Below, piece after piece: positions 39,266-48,701 of a DNA stretch of 64,000 bases. Source of the stretch: Deltaproteobacteria bacterium (GTDB lineage: Bacteria; Desulfobacterota; Anaeroferrophillalia; Anaeroferrophillales; Tharpellaceae); the NCBI GenBank assembly GCA_016938065.1, contig JAFGVI010000066.1, forward strand, positions 1-64,000, in the 5' to 3' direction. A program made the translations under genes and the position numbers. Numbering within the stretch: the stretch's first letter is position 1; every line of letters begins with the position of its first letter. The notes under the pieces were generated by a model. That model ran no database searches, was not told the origin of the DNA, and worked only from the letters and a program-made list of their open reading frames with translations.

Positions 39266-40204
39266 GTGATTGAAGTACAGGGTTTAAACAAGTTTTATGG
39301 GGGTTTTCAGGCTCTGAAAGAGCTTGATTTCACCATAAATAAAGGTGAAATTTTAGGTCTTCTGGGTCCCAATGGTGCCGGAAAAACGACAACTATGCGG
39401 ATTCTGACCTGTTTTCTGCAGCCTTCAGCGGGAACGATCAAGGTCGAAAACTATAATATTCTCGATCATCCGCTCAAGATCAAGAATATGATCGGCTATC
39501 TGCCGGAGTCGGCGCCGCTTTACGGGGATATGCTGGTTTATGATTATCTGGCTTATGTGGCGGCCATGCGGGGGTTGGACGGCGGACCGAGAGTTGAGCG
39601 CATTGCCCGGCTGGTCGAGCTTTGTGGTCTTAAAGAGGTGGTGCATAAAGCGATTCACGAACTTTCCAAAGGTTATAAGCAGCGGGTCGGCCTGGCTCAT
39701 GCGATGATGGGTGATCCCGAAATTTTAGTGCTGGATGAGCCGACCTCGGGTCTTGATCCGAATCAGATCATTGAGATCAGACAGTTGATCAAAGAGATCG
39801 GCAAAGAGAAGACCGTGGTTTTTTCGACCCATATTCTGAGTGAGGCGGAGGCGACCTGTGATCGGGTGGTGATCATCAATCGCGGTGTGATTGTCGCCGA
39901 TGGGGCGACCGAACGTCTGGCCCGTGAGTTTGGCGGCGGGGCAGTCGTGGATGTAACGCTGCAAAGTGCTGATCGGGTAGAGGTTGCGGCGGCCCTGGGG
40001 CGGGTGGCCGGGGTGGAGCGTCTGGAAGAGTTGCTTGAGGTTGAAGACGGTCTGCTTAAACTGGCTGTTTTCAGTAAGGAAGATGAGGATATCAGGCCGG
40101 CACTCTTCCGGGTAATTCGGGAAGCGGGCTGGGATCTGCTTGATTTTCACCGGCGGACTGAAACCCTGGAAAATGTTTTTGCTCAGCTGACACGGGAGAA
40201 TTGA
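39266..40204 (+). CDS. ABC transporter ATP-binding protein (GldA-like)
   Basis: Walker A GLLGPNGAGKTTTMRIL, signature LSKGYKQRVGLAHAMMGDPEILVLDEPTSGLDP. Confidence 0.93.
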   Translation: MIEVQGLNKFYGGFQALKELDFTINKGEILGLLGPNGAGKTTTMRILTCFLQPSAGTIKVENYNILDHPLKIKNMIGYLPESAPLYGDMLVYDYLAYVAAMRGLDGGPRVERIARLVELCGLKEVVHKAIHELSKGYKQRVGLAHAMMGDPEILVLDEPTSGLDPNQIIEIRQLIKEIGKEKTVVFSTHILSEAEATCDRVVIINRGVIVADGATERLAREFGGGAVVDVTLQSADRVEVAAALGRVAGVERLEELLEVEDGLLKLAVFSKEDEDIRPALFRVIREAGWDLLDFHRRTETLENVFAQLTREN

Positions 40205-40206
40205 TT

Positions 40207-40911
40207 ATGAGTGGTGCTGTCACGGTTTTCAGGAAGGAGTTGCGCGGTTTTTTCTTCTCGCCGATCGCTTATATTGTGATTACGACTTTTCTGCTGCTTT
40301 CGGGGTGGTTTTTCTTTTCGACTTTTTTTCTTTACAATCAGGCCGAACTGAGAAATTTTTTCAGTCAGTTGCCGATTATCTTCGCCTTCATTGTTCCAGC
40401 GGTGACAATGCGGCTTTTTTCCGAGGAGCTCAACACTGGTTCATTTGAGCTGCTCTCGACGCTGCCGGTTACCGATTCTTCAATAGTTGTGGGAAAATTT
40501 CTGGCCTCTTTGCTTTTTATCGCCCTGATGCTCCTGCCGACAATCGCTTATGCCTTCAGTGCCGCCCTGCTTGGTGATCTTGACTGGGGGCCGGTATGCG
40601 GAGGCTATTTCGGGTCTCTGCTGCTGGCCGGGGCTTATGCCGGGATCGGTCTTTTTGCCTCTTCACTGACCAAGAACCAGATTATTGCCTTTATTCTCGG
40701 CATGGCGCTCTGCTTTATGCTGACGATTTTTGATCGGATGCTCTTCTTTGTGCCGGAAAGTATTCTCTCGGTTGTCGCTTATCTTGGATCGACCACCCAT
40801 TTTCAGAATATCTCACGCGGCATTGTCGATACCCGGGATCTGCTCTATTTCTTAAGTATAATATTTCTGGCCCTTTACGCTACCAGCTTTGTGCTGAAAG
40901 AGAAGAGGTAG
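40207..40911 (+). CDS. ABC transporter permease (GldF-like)
   Basis: VFRKELRGFFFSPIAYIVITTFLLLSGWFFF; 6-TM pattern; follows the ATPase gene. Confidence 0.88.
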   Translation: MSGAVTVFRKELRGFFFSPIAYIVITTFLLLSGWFFFSTFFLYNQAELRNFFSQLPIIFAFIVPAVTMRLFSEELNTGSFELLSTLPVTDSSIVVGKFLASLLFIALMLLPTIAYAFSAALLGDLDWGPVCGGYFGSLLLAGAYAGIGLFASSLTKNQIIAFILGMALCFMLTIFDRMLFFVPESILSVVAYLGSTTHFQNISRGIVDTRDLLYFLSIIFLALYATSFVLKEKR

Positions 40912-40922
40912 GAGGTTTTGCC

Positions 40923-43151
40923 GTGAAGACGGATAATCGTATGGTAAAAAGCGGTCATTTCGGCCGCTATGGTAAATTTCTGCTCTATGTGGTCGTGGTG
41001 GTGCTGATCAATCTGGTCGGGGTTACACTCTTTGGCCGTTTTGATCTGACGGCCAATCGGATCTATTCACTGTCGCCGGTCAGCAAAGTGGTGGTTGCAA
41101 CCCTTTCGGAACCGCTGACGTTCAAGGTTTTCTTTTCCCCCAATCTGCCCGCCCCCTACAACGGGGTTGAACGTTATGTCCACGATCTGCTTGAAGAATA
41201 TGCTCTGGCCGGGAATAAATATTTCAACTATCAGTTTTATAATACCGGCGGTGAAGATGAGGCGGCGGCCAGAAACCAGGAGATGGCCCGCAGCTACGGA
41301 ATTCAGCCGGTGCAGATCCGGGCCATTGAACAGGATGAGGTGAAATTCCAGAAAGCTTATATGGGGCTGGTCATTATCCATGGCGATCTGGTCGAAACGA
41401 TTCCGGCTGTCTCCACGACCGATGGACTTGAATACAAGCTGACAACGGCCATCCGGCGCATGAATAACAAGATCAGCCGCTTTCTGGCTTTGCCGGAAAA
41501 GGTCAAGGTCGAGCTTTTTCTCTCCTCATCACTGGAGCAGGTCGGGCCCTATCTGAACCTTGATAAGTTGGAGACGCTGCCGGAGTCTGTCCGCGCCCTG
41601 GTTGAACGTCTCAACCGCCAGCTCTATAACCGGCTGGAGTTCACTTTTTACGATCCGGCGAAAGATGCTGACGCCGCGAAAAAAGCGCTGGCGGGTCAGA
41701 TCATGGAGCTTAAATGGAAGGATTTTACCAATCGTCAGGGCCAGCTTATACCGGGCGATCACGGTTATGCCGGTCTGACGATATCTTTTGCCGACAGACG
41801 TCAGGATCTGCATCTGATTTCGGCGGTCAAGGTGCCGATTTTCGGTACGCGCTATATGCTGACTTCGCCGGAAGAGCTGGAAGTAATGCTGAATGGGGCG
41901 ATTGAGGATGTTGTCGGTATCAATGAAAAAATCGGATATTTAAGTGGACATGGCTGTTTACCTCTGGCGGCGGGAATGTCGATGCCGGGACAGCCGCAAG
42001 GCGACGCGGCCAATAATTTTAATAGCCTTTTGAGTCAGGAGTACGCGCCGGAGCTGGTGACTCTGGATGATGCCGCTTCCCTGGCCGGCATCAGAACCCT
42101 GATTGTGGCGCGGCCCACGGAAAAATTCAGCGATTATGAGCTCTATCTTTTGGATCAGTTTCTTCTGCAGGGAAACAATCTCGCCCTTTTCTATGACCCT
42201 TTTCAGGAAAAAATGCCGCCGCAGAATATGATGATGATGGGCCAGGGGCCCAGTTATGTGCCGGTGGCTACCGGTCTGGAGAAATTGCTGGCCCATTACG
42301 GGGTAAATGTCGGCAAGGCTTATGTCATGGATCAGGAGTGTTTCAAACAGCAGCTGCCCCAGGCGCAGGGCGGGGGAGAGCGCGCCATCTATTTCGCTCC
42401 GCTGCTTGAGAACCGCAACATCAATAAAGATTTCCCCTTTATTAAGAATATCAAGGGGCTGGTGATGATCAAGGCGGCGCCGTTGACGCTTTCCCAGGAC
42501 AAGCTGACGGCGGCTCAAATTAGAGCCTCCGAGCTTTTTTCCTCGTCGGAGCGCTCCTGGCTGATGGCGGATCATATCAACTTGAATCCCATGCAGATGC
42601 AGCCTCCGGTCGAAAGTTCCAGGTTTGCCCGGCAGGTTCTGGCTTATCTGCTCGAAGGTTCTTTTACGAGCTCTTTTGCCGGTCTTCCCCTGCCGGAAAA
42701 AGCTGTCGCCGATGAAGCTGAGGGCGCCGCTGAGGAGTCAAAAGAGAAGGCTGCGGCTGAGGGTAAACCGCTGGCTGCACTGGTTGGCGAAGGCGGGCTC
42801 GAAAGCCGCGGCGGGCGCCTTGATAAAGGTAAGCCCGGGCGGCTCATCGTGGTGGGCAGCGCCGATATCCTGCGCGATAATATCGTCGATGAGGGGGGGG
42901 CAACGCCTAATGCCCAGCTCCTCATGAATATGCTCGATTATCTCAATGACCGTCAGGATCTGGCCGTACTGCGCAGCAAAACCCAGAGTTTTAATCCGCT
43001 GGTCGATATCGCTCCGGAAAGCCGCAGTCTGATCAAGGGGGCCAATCTGGTGGGGCTGCCGCTGCTGGTTATTCTGGCCGGACTGGTTGCCTGGATGCGG
43101 CGCGGAGCCCGGCGGCGCAAGCTCAGACAGATGTTTGCCGCGAAAGTGTAG
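40923..43151 (+). CDS. GldG-like ABC-type auxiliary transport protein
   Basis: N-terminal TM, then DLTANRIYSLSPVSKVVVATLSEPLTFKVFFSPNLPAPYNGVERYVHDLLEEY; C-terminal TM (GLPLLVILAGLVAWMRRGARRR). Confidence 0.88.
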   Translation: MKTDNRMVKSGHFGRYGKFLLYVVVVVLINLVGVTLFGRFDLTANRIYSLSPVSKVVVATLSEPLTFKVFFSPNLPAPYNGVERYVHDLLEEYALAGNKYFNYQFYNTGGEDEAAARNQEMARSYGIQPVQIRAIEQDEVKFQKAYMGLVIIHGDLVETIPAVSTTDGLEYKLTTAIRRMNNKISRFLALPEKVKVELFLSSSLEQVGPYLNLDKLETLPESVRALVERLNRQLYNRLEFTFYDPAKDADAAKKALAGQIMELKWKDFTNRQGQLIPGDHGYAGLTISFADRRQDLHLISAVKVPIFGTRYMLTSPEELEVMLNGAIEDVVGINEKIGYLSGHGCLPLAAGMSMPGQPQGDAANNFNSLLSQEYAPELVTLDDAASLAGIRTLIVARPTEKFSDYELYLLDQFLLQGNNLALFYDPFQEKMPPQNMMMMGQGPSYVPVATGLEKLLAHYGVNVGKAYVMDQECFKQQLPQAQGGGERAIYFAPLLENRNINKDFPFIKNIKGLVMIKAAPLTLSQDKLTAAQIRASELFSSSERSWLMADHINLNPMQMQPPVESSRFARQVLAYLLEGSFTSSFAGLPLPEKAVADEAEGAAEESKEKAAAEGKPLAALVGEGGLESRGGRLDKGKPGRLIVVGSADILRDNIVDEGGATPNAQLLMNMLDYLNDRQDLAVLRSKTQSFNPLVDIAPESRSLIKGANLVGLPLLVILAGLVAWMRRGARRRKLRQMFAAKV

Positions 43152-43206
43152 GTCCGATCTCCCCGGCCGCTTAATAATATGTCATTAATAACCGGATGGT
43201 AAAGTT

Positions 43207-44181
43207 ATGAAAAAAGAGTATTTTCTGCTAGTTATTGTTATTGTTGCTCTCGGAGCCCTGCTCTTCTACCAGAAAAAAGGGCGGACCAACTATCAATTAC
43301 CAAAACTTGCACAGCTTGATAAAGCTGTGGACCGGCTGTTTATCGAAAAAGCCGGAGAACAGGTTGAGCTCAATTTGCGTGACGGGAAATGGGTGCTGGG
43401 CAAACAGGCCTATCCGGCGAATCAAGCCCGCGTGGAAAAGATGATCGACGAGGTCAGAAATCTCAACCTTACGGCTTTGATTTCGGATAAGGGAAATTAT
43501 CAGATCTATGAGCTGACCCCGGAAAAAGCCCTTGCCGTCAGACTTTATAATGGTGCACAGCTGCTGCGGGAGATAGAGGTCGGCAAGAACAGTTCTTCTC
43601 TGCGGCAGACCTATGTCCGCTTGCACAATGATGCTAACGTTTATCAGGCTCTGGGCAATCTGCAGAGCAATTTCTTTACTACCGTCAATGAGCTTCGTGA
43701 CAAAAAAGTTCTCGCAATCAGCCCAGAAAAGCTGGCCGGCATTGATGAGATTGTGCTGGAGCAGCCGGCTGCAGGGGGGCTTCAGCGTGTGAAACTGGTC
43801 AAGGTAAAAGCCTTGCCCGCCGCTGATGCGGAGAAAACAGAGTCGTCTTCGGCGCCGACAGCCAGTTGGCAGCGGGAAGATGGCGGCCCCCTTGATCCGG
43901 CGCTGGTCACCCGACTGCTTAAAACCTTAAGTGATCTCCAGTGCGAAAGTTTTATCGAAGATAGCCAGGCGCAGTCTTTCACTAATCCCCTCTATCGGGT
44001 TGAAGCCCGGGGTGCGGGCGAAGCCTTCTCCCTGGTCTTGCTGGCAGCTGAAGATAACAAATATCCGGCGCTCTCCTCTCAAGTTCAGGAACCCTTCTGG
44101 CTGCCGGCCTGGCGGGTCGACTCGGTTGTCAAGAGTTTTTCCGTCGGCGCCGGTTCGGAGAATAAGGCCGAGAGGCAATGA
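43207..44181 (+). CDS. DUF4340 domain protein
   Basis: Single N-terminal TM and repeated beta-rich region (DKAVDRLFIEKAGEQVELNLRDGKWVLGKQAYPANQARVEKMIDEVRNL); position after a GldG-like gene is typical. Confidence 0.82.
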   Translation: MKKEYFLLVIVIVALGALLFYQKKGRTNYQLPKLAQLDKAVDRLFIEKAGEQVELNLRDGKWVLGKQAYPANQARVEKMIDEVRNLNLTALISDKGNYQIYELTPEKALAVRLYNGAQLLREIEVGKNSSSLRQTYVRLHNDANVYQALGNLQSNFFTTVNELRDKKVLAISPEKLAGIDEIVLEQPAAGGLQRVKLVKVKALPAADAEKTESSSAPTASWQREDGGPLDPALVTRLLKTLSDLQCESFIEDSQAQSFTNPLYRVEARGAGEAFSLVLLAAEDNKYPALSSQVQEPFWLPAWRVDSVVKSFSVGAGSENKAERQ

Positions 44182-44218
44182 TTGTGCAGTTTATGTGAAA
44201 GTATGTTGGCGAAAATCT

Positions 44219-44258
44219 GCCCTCTGGCCCGGTCTCTCTGGTTCGAGGGCGTTTTTTT
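44219..44258 (+). terminator. Intrinsic terminator after the DUF4340 gene
   Basis: GCCCTC ... GAGGGC followed by GTTTTTTT. Confidence 0.65.
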
Positions 44259-44321
44259 ATGTTTGTCTGTGGCCAGGTCACAAATGCGGCGGCTGCGGAA
44301 AATTACGGGATTTGAACTCTT

Positions 44322-45662
44322 TTGCGTAATAATCGATGGTTGATCTGGTGGGCGCGTCTCAGCCGCAGCGACGGTCTCCGGGGGGGGCTTTTACTTGGCG
44401 GAGCTGTTCTGGGGCTGCTACTGGGGCTGGTTTTTATCTTTTCCGGCCGGCAATATAAGTCGGTACCGTTACTGGTTGCCAAAGACTCTTTTTCGCCGGT
44501 GAGGGCTTCGGCCTGGCAGCAGGCTCTCGAATGCAGTGAGCTCGACTCCCTTTTGCCCGACAACTATTTTTCGACGCTGCCGGTTGAACCGGTAATCAGC
44601 AGGGCCCGGGAAACCGGTTCGCCGCTGTCGGTTTTTACAACTATTGATGCCGCCCTGCAGTTCAGTCTGCTGAAAATGTTAAAGCGCTATCAGCCGCAGA
44701 TTGGAGCCGGAGTGCTGCTTGATCTGCGAAGCGGGGCGATAGTGGCGATGGCGCACTATCGGCATGAAGATGAAAACGGGAGCATACTGCCCCAGGAGTC
44801 AGTCAATCTCTGCCTGGATGCCTCCTTCCCGGCGGCCTCGTTATTTAAAATTGTGACGGCTTACGGGGTTCTGGAAAGAGATGGCGTGACCCGGCACACG
44901 GTTTTTCCGGTAGTCGGCCGACCGCATACGCTTTACAAGTACCAGCTGGGTTTAGGCAAGTCGCGCTATCGCTGTCAGTCGACCGAGATCTCACTGGAAA
45001 AAGCCTTCGCCCGGAGTGTCAATCCGGTGTTTGGTAAATTAGGCATAGACTATTTCCCCGATCATGAACTTCTGGAGCTGGCCGAGGTTTTTGATTTTAA
45101 CCGTCCGCTTAATTTTGATCTGTCGGTTGCTGCAAGTGTGGTGCAGGCTTCGGATACTGCCTTTCGCCGGGCCGAGACCGCGAGTGGTTTTATTAACACA
45201 ACAACCCTTTCGCCGCTGCACGCGGCGCTGATTGCCGGCGCCCCCCTGGCTCCCGGAGCCCTGCAGCAGCCTTTTGTTATTAATCGGGTGCTGTCGGGAG
45301 ATGGGGCTGAATTGTTTTACCATCAGGATTGTCCGGCCGAGTTTCAGCTGGTTGATAAAAAGGCCTGCGCTGAACTTGTGGCCATGATGCGGGCGACGGT
45401 CAAATACGGCACTGCCAGTAAATCTTTTCGCCATATTAAAAGAAAAATTGCCAGTCGCGGTTGGGATGTCGGAGGGAAAACCGGCACTCTCGATATGGCG
45501 GGCTGCGACCGGCGCTGTGAATGGTTTGCCGGTTTCGGCCGCAATTTAAAAACTGACTGTGCGCTTGCGGTCGCTCTGGTTTTAGTGCATGGTGAAAAAC
45601 GGACAATAAGTTCGAGCTATATTGCAGCCGAGATGCTGGCTCAGGCTTTAGCCGCGCACTGA
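44322..45662 (+). CDS. Short penicillin-binding transpeptidase (TTG start)
   Basis: One N-terminal TM; TTIDAALQFSLLKML; SxxK in FPAASLFKIVTAYG; SxN in ARSVNPVFGKLG; KTG in GWDVGGKTGTLDMAG. Confidence 0.85.
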   Translation: MRNNRWLIWWARLSRSDGLRGGLLLGGAVLGLLLGLVFIFSGRQYKSVPLLVAKDSFSPVRASAWQQALECSELDSLLPDNYFSTLPVEPVISRARETGSPLSVFTTIDAALQFSLLKMLKRYQPQIGAGVLLDLRSGAIVAMAHYRHEDENGSILPQESVNLCLDASFPAASLFKIVTAYGVLERDGVTRHTVFPVVGRPHTLYKYQLGLGKSRYRCQSTEISLEKAFARSVNPVFGKLGIDYFPDHELLELAEVFDFNRPLNFDLSVAASVVQASDTAFRRAETASGFINTTTLSPLHAALIAGAPLAPGALQQPFVINRVLSGDGAELFYHQDCPAEFQLVDKKACAELVAMMRATVKYGTASKSFRHIKRKIASRGWDVGGKTGTLDMAGCDRRCEWFAGFGRNLKTDCALAVALVLVHGEKRTISSSYIAAEMLAQALAAH

Positions 45663-45721
45663 GAGTTACTCTTTGTCGGGAAGGGTCGCAGCCGGCCATC
45701 TATTTTCTGCTGCACGTAAGG

Positions 45722-46726
45722 ATGATGCCCGGCCCGGGTTGTATGAGAGCAGGAGGGGGTTGTAGATTGCAGAAAATATTCGGCCGAAAACCGCTGCATC
45801 CATTGTGGGTGATGGGCAAACCCTATTACGACCTGAAGAGTTATTATCGGAATAACTTCGCCGAGCGGGTTTACAAGATTCAGATTGATGCCGGGTTTAC
45901 CTGCGCCAACCGTGATGGTACTCGTGGCCTGGGAGGGTGCAGTTATTGCGACGGGCGGGGTTCGCAATTACGTCGGCAGGGTGAGTTGCCGAGCGTGCGC
46001 GCTCAACTCGAAGAGGGCAAGCGGCTTTATAAAAGGTTGCGCAAGGCGACTCGCTTTGTCGCTTATTTTCAGACCTTTACCAATACTTATGCGGAGTTGT
46101 CCCGCCTGCGAGAGCTCTACGCAGAAGCGCTGTCGGTGGATGAGGTCGTGGGCCTTTCGATTGGAACCCGGCCTGATGCCATGCGGGCGGAGGTGGTTGA
46201 TCTGCTCTCATCCTTTACGGCTGATTATGATGTCTGGGTTGAGTATGGTTTGCAGTCGATGCATGCGGAGAGTCTGCTGAGAATCAACCGGGGGCACACG
46301 CTGGCGGAGTTTAATGCGGCTGTCGCAATGCTTGCCGGCAGCGGCATCAAACTCTGTGTCCATGTGATAATCGGGCTGCCCTGGGAAAATCGTGAGATGG
46401 TTCTGCAGACCGCAGATTTTGTTGCTGGTCTGCCGCTTCAGGGGATCAAAATTCACTCGCTTCTTCTGCTTGAAGGGACCCCGTTGTACCGGGAATTTCA
46501 GGCGCAGCCGTTTTCTCTGCTGGAGAGGGGAGAGTATGTCAGCCGGGTTGCCGCCTTTCTCGAGCGTCTGCCGCCGGAGGTGGTCGTGCAGAGATTGACG
46601 GCCGAGGGCTACCGTGATATTTTTGTCGGCCCGGAGTGGGCCCGCAATAAGTTGCAGGTTCTGCAGCATCTTGAGCGTTATCAGCAAGAGCACGGGAGTT
46701 TTCAGGGCAAGTTGCGGTCCGGCTGA
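45722..46726 (+). CDS. TIGR01212/YhcC-like radical SAM protein; start uncertain
   Basis: Atypical cluster motif TCANRDGTRGLGGCSYC; KATRFVAYFQTFTNTYAELSRLRELY; VWVEYGLQSMHAESLLRINRGH; GIKIHSLLLLEGTPLY. Likely start at 45812 or slightly upstream. Confidence 0.88.
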   Translation: MMPGPGCMRAGGGCRLQKIFGRKPLHPLWVMGKPYYDLKSYYRNNFAERVYKIQIDAGFTCANRDGTRGLGGCSYCDGRGSQLRRQGELPSVRAQLEEGKRLYKRLRKATRFVAYFQTFTNTYAELSRLRELYAEALSVDEVVGLSIGTRPDAMRAEVVDLLSSFTADYDVWVEYGLQSMHAESLLRINRGHTLAEFNAAVAMLAGSGIKLCVHVIIGLPWENREMVLQTADFVAGLPLQGIKIHSLLLLEGTPLYREFQAQPFSLLERGEYVSRVAAFLERLPPEVVVQRLTAEGYRDIFVGPEWARNKLQVLQHLERYQQEHGSFQGKLRSG

Positions 46727-46937
46727 GCCGTTTTTGCCCTGCCGGTTAATTGCGCTTAGAGAAAGAGCCTGAAACCTTCCGATCCGAGTCCCGGTTTGCC
46801 GCCAACGCCCGCGTTAGCGGGTGCTGTTACTGGTGTTTTGTCGTGGCCCGCCGGCCCGTGTATATTTTGTGGGCTGCGAGAGGTTTTTTTCGCAAAAAAC
46901 ATTGACAGTCGAAATATCCGTATGGTACGTTTTAAAC

Positions 46938-47156
46938 ATGATGGTTGAAAAAGTGCAGCTTAGGGGGGGGCTACGCTTGGCGGACGCAACAGGATATCGA
47001 ACCGGGGAACAGCCGCAACGTTATGGTTGCCGCGATTATTCACTGGAAATGCAGCTTCTGCAGCTGAAAAAGAGAGAGCTCCTGGTGACGGGGGCAGCTG
47101 AACGTCGGCAGCTTGAGGCGCGCATAAGTGAGATCGAGAGTCAGTTAGGTCTGTAG
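46938..47156 (+). CDS. Small hypothetical protein with coiled-coil C-terminus
   Basis: MMVEKVQLRGGLRLADATG...LEMQLLQLKKRELLVTGAAERRQLEARISEIESQLGL. A TTGACA box lies about 40 nt upstream; precedes a coiled-coil gene and zapA. Confidence 0.5.
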   Translation: MMVEKVQLRGGLRLADATGYRTGEQPQRYGCRDYSLEMQLLQLKKRELLVTGAAERRQLEARISEIESQLGL

Positions 47157-47235
47157 AGCTTTTGGCGGCGCTTACTGCTTATTGTAGTTTATAATGTTTA
47201 AATCGCGGACAGCGTGAAAAGCAGGATGAATTTAT

Positions 47236-47520
47236 ATGGAAAATGGTCTTGAAATCTTTGCTCGTCTGGAAAAAAGAACGCAGGCTCTAGGCCAGCGTTA
47301 TCGGGAGGTGCTGGAGGAGCGTAACCGTTTACAGGAAAAGGTTGAAAAACAGGCCCAGGCCCTGGCCGAACTTGAGGCCAGAGTGAGTAGTCAGGAAGAT
47401 GTGTTTGAAGCGGTAGATGTCAAGATGGCGGAATTGCTGCAGCAGATTGACAGTTATCTGCCGGAAGAGACTGCAGGATTCGGCAGTGAACAGGTATTGC
47501 CGGGAATGCATGACCGCTGA
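47236..47520 (+). CDS. Small coiled-coil protein (ZapB-like), upstream of zapA
   Basis: 94 aa heptad-rich (LEIFARLEKRTQALGQRYREVLEERNRLQEKVEKQAQALAELEARV); overlaps the zapA start. Confidence 0.6.
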   Translation: MENGLEIFARLEKRTQALGQRYREVLEERNRLQEKVEKQAQALAELEARVSSQEDVFEAVDVKMAELLQQIDSYLPEETAGFGSEQVLPGMHDR

Positions 47521-47803
47521 AAAAACCAGTATTACGATAACCATTCGTGGAAAAAAGTACCCCTTTCGTACGGAGGCTGATAATCAACGGGTGCAGCAGG
47601 TGGTTGAGCTTGTTAACAGCAAGCTTGATGAACTTGATCGACAGAGCGGCCTGCAGCAGGCCGGCGGGGTAACAGAGATTAGATTGCTGATGTTGGCTTT
47701 ATTGAATTTTGTGGATGAATGTCTTACATGTCAGCAAAGTCTCAGTGAAATAAAAGAGAGATCTAAGCTTCTTCTGGACGAGATCGCCTCGGTTGGTTTT
47801 TAA
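47510..47803 (+). CDS. zapA: Cell division protein ZapA
   Basis: KTSITITIRGKKYPFRTEADNQRVQQVVELVNSKLDEL ... LLMLALLNFVDECL; ATG at 47510. Confidence 0.85.
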   Translation: MTAEKTSITITIRGKKYPFRTEADNQRVQQVVELVNSKLDELDRQSGLQQAGGVTEIRLLMLALLNFVDECLTCQQSLSEIKERSKLLLDEIASVGF

Positions 47804-47843
47804 AAAATAGAGTATTGTTGCTGGTTAAGGTAATATATAGTTT

Positions 47844-48022
47844 GCTCCCCTGTGTTATTCGTGATAAGTGAACATTTTTTTGAGCCAACACCTTTTAACT
47901 TATAGATAGCCGCTTAATGCCGGTGTGTACTGCCCTTTGGGGATAGTCCTTATGGCTTGACGACTGTCAATATTAAGATTTAAGGTTCAAAGAAAGCACC
48001 TACACGGTAATTTGGGGGGGAC
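47844..48022 (+). ncRNA. ssrS: Probable 6S RNA
   Basis: Position directly downstream of zapA; ~179 nt. Termini can pair (TCCCC..TTA..CGTG with CACG..TAA..GGGGGGA); internal TTCGTGATAAGTGAAC hairpin and GAGCCAACACC segment fit a 6S-like architecture. Confidence 0.62.
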
Positions 48023-48701
48023 CTGAACGGGTTTCCGCAGGGAGTCTTTCAGGGGTGCCGTCAGGTTGTGTGTTCCGCACAGCCTGACGGTCTGCATTAT
48101 GAGCATTAAGCGGACTACCGGGCAGCAGGCTAATCTGTCCCGGTCTCCGATTGAGATATATATCAGAGAATTGAAGAACTGTACCTTTGATGAGATGCCG
48201 CGTCAGGAGGTGCGAATGCGCAAAAAGTCTTTTACTCAGCTGCATATAATCAGGTTAAAAGTTTTGTACTGATGCTGTTATTTTTGAGTGGTCAATTATT
48301 AACGAGATGCTGTTTAGGTGTTTTCTCGAAAAAAATTTTCAGAACCCTTGATGATCCAGGATCGGCATTGCTGCTTGGTCGTAAACTTTAACTGTTATTG
48401 CTGAAAGCTGATTTTAAATAGGTCTCAGGTTTTAAGGCCGGTCCCCTTTCCGGTGGGCCCGGTGGTCGGGACTGACAATCTTTTGTTGCTGGGCAGACAG
48501 CTCTTTCCGGGCACTTCTTTATCTGCTCTTCTGTTCTTCTCTTTTCTTTTTATCTCTTCGTTTTTCTATTTCCGGGTTGAGCTATAAGCCTCTCTGTCTC
48601 ACAGAGAGGATAATTTTCTGTCGTCAATGACGGAAAGCTGTTTGCCGACGGCTTTTTTCGAACGCCTTTCTGCCGGCAGCTATAAAGAGGAGTTTTTTGG
48701 T

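Noticed and set aside
41958-42575. 205-aa minus-strand ORF
   Set aside because: Antisense to the GldG-like gene; no independent support.
48066-48272. 68-aa plus-strand ORF in the 6S-rny gap
   Set aside because: Overlaps a strong hairpin, no recognisable family, weak start context; kept only as part of the unexplained-region finding.
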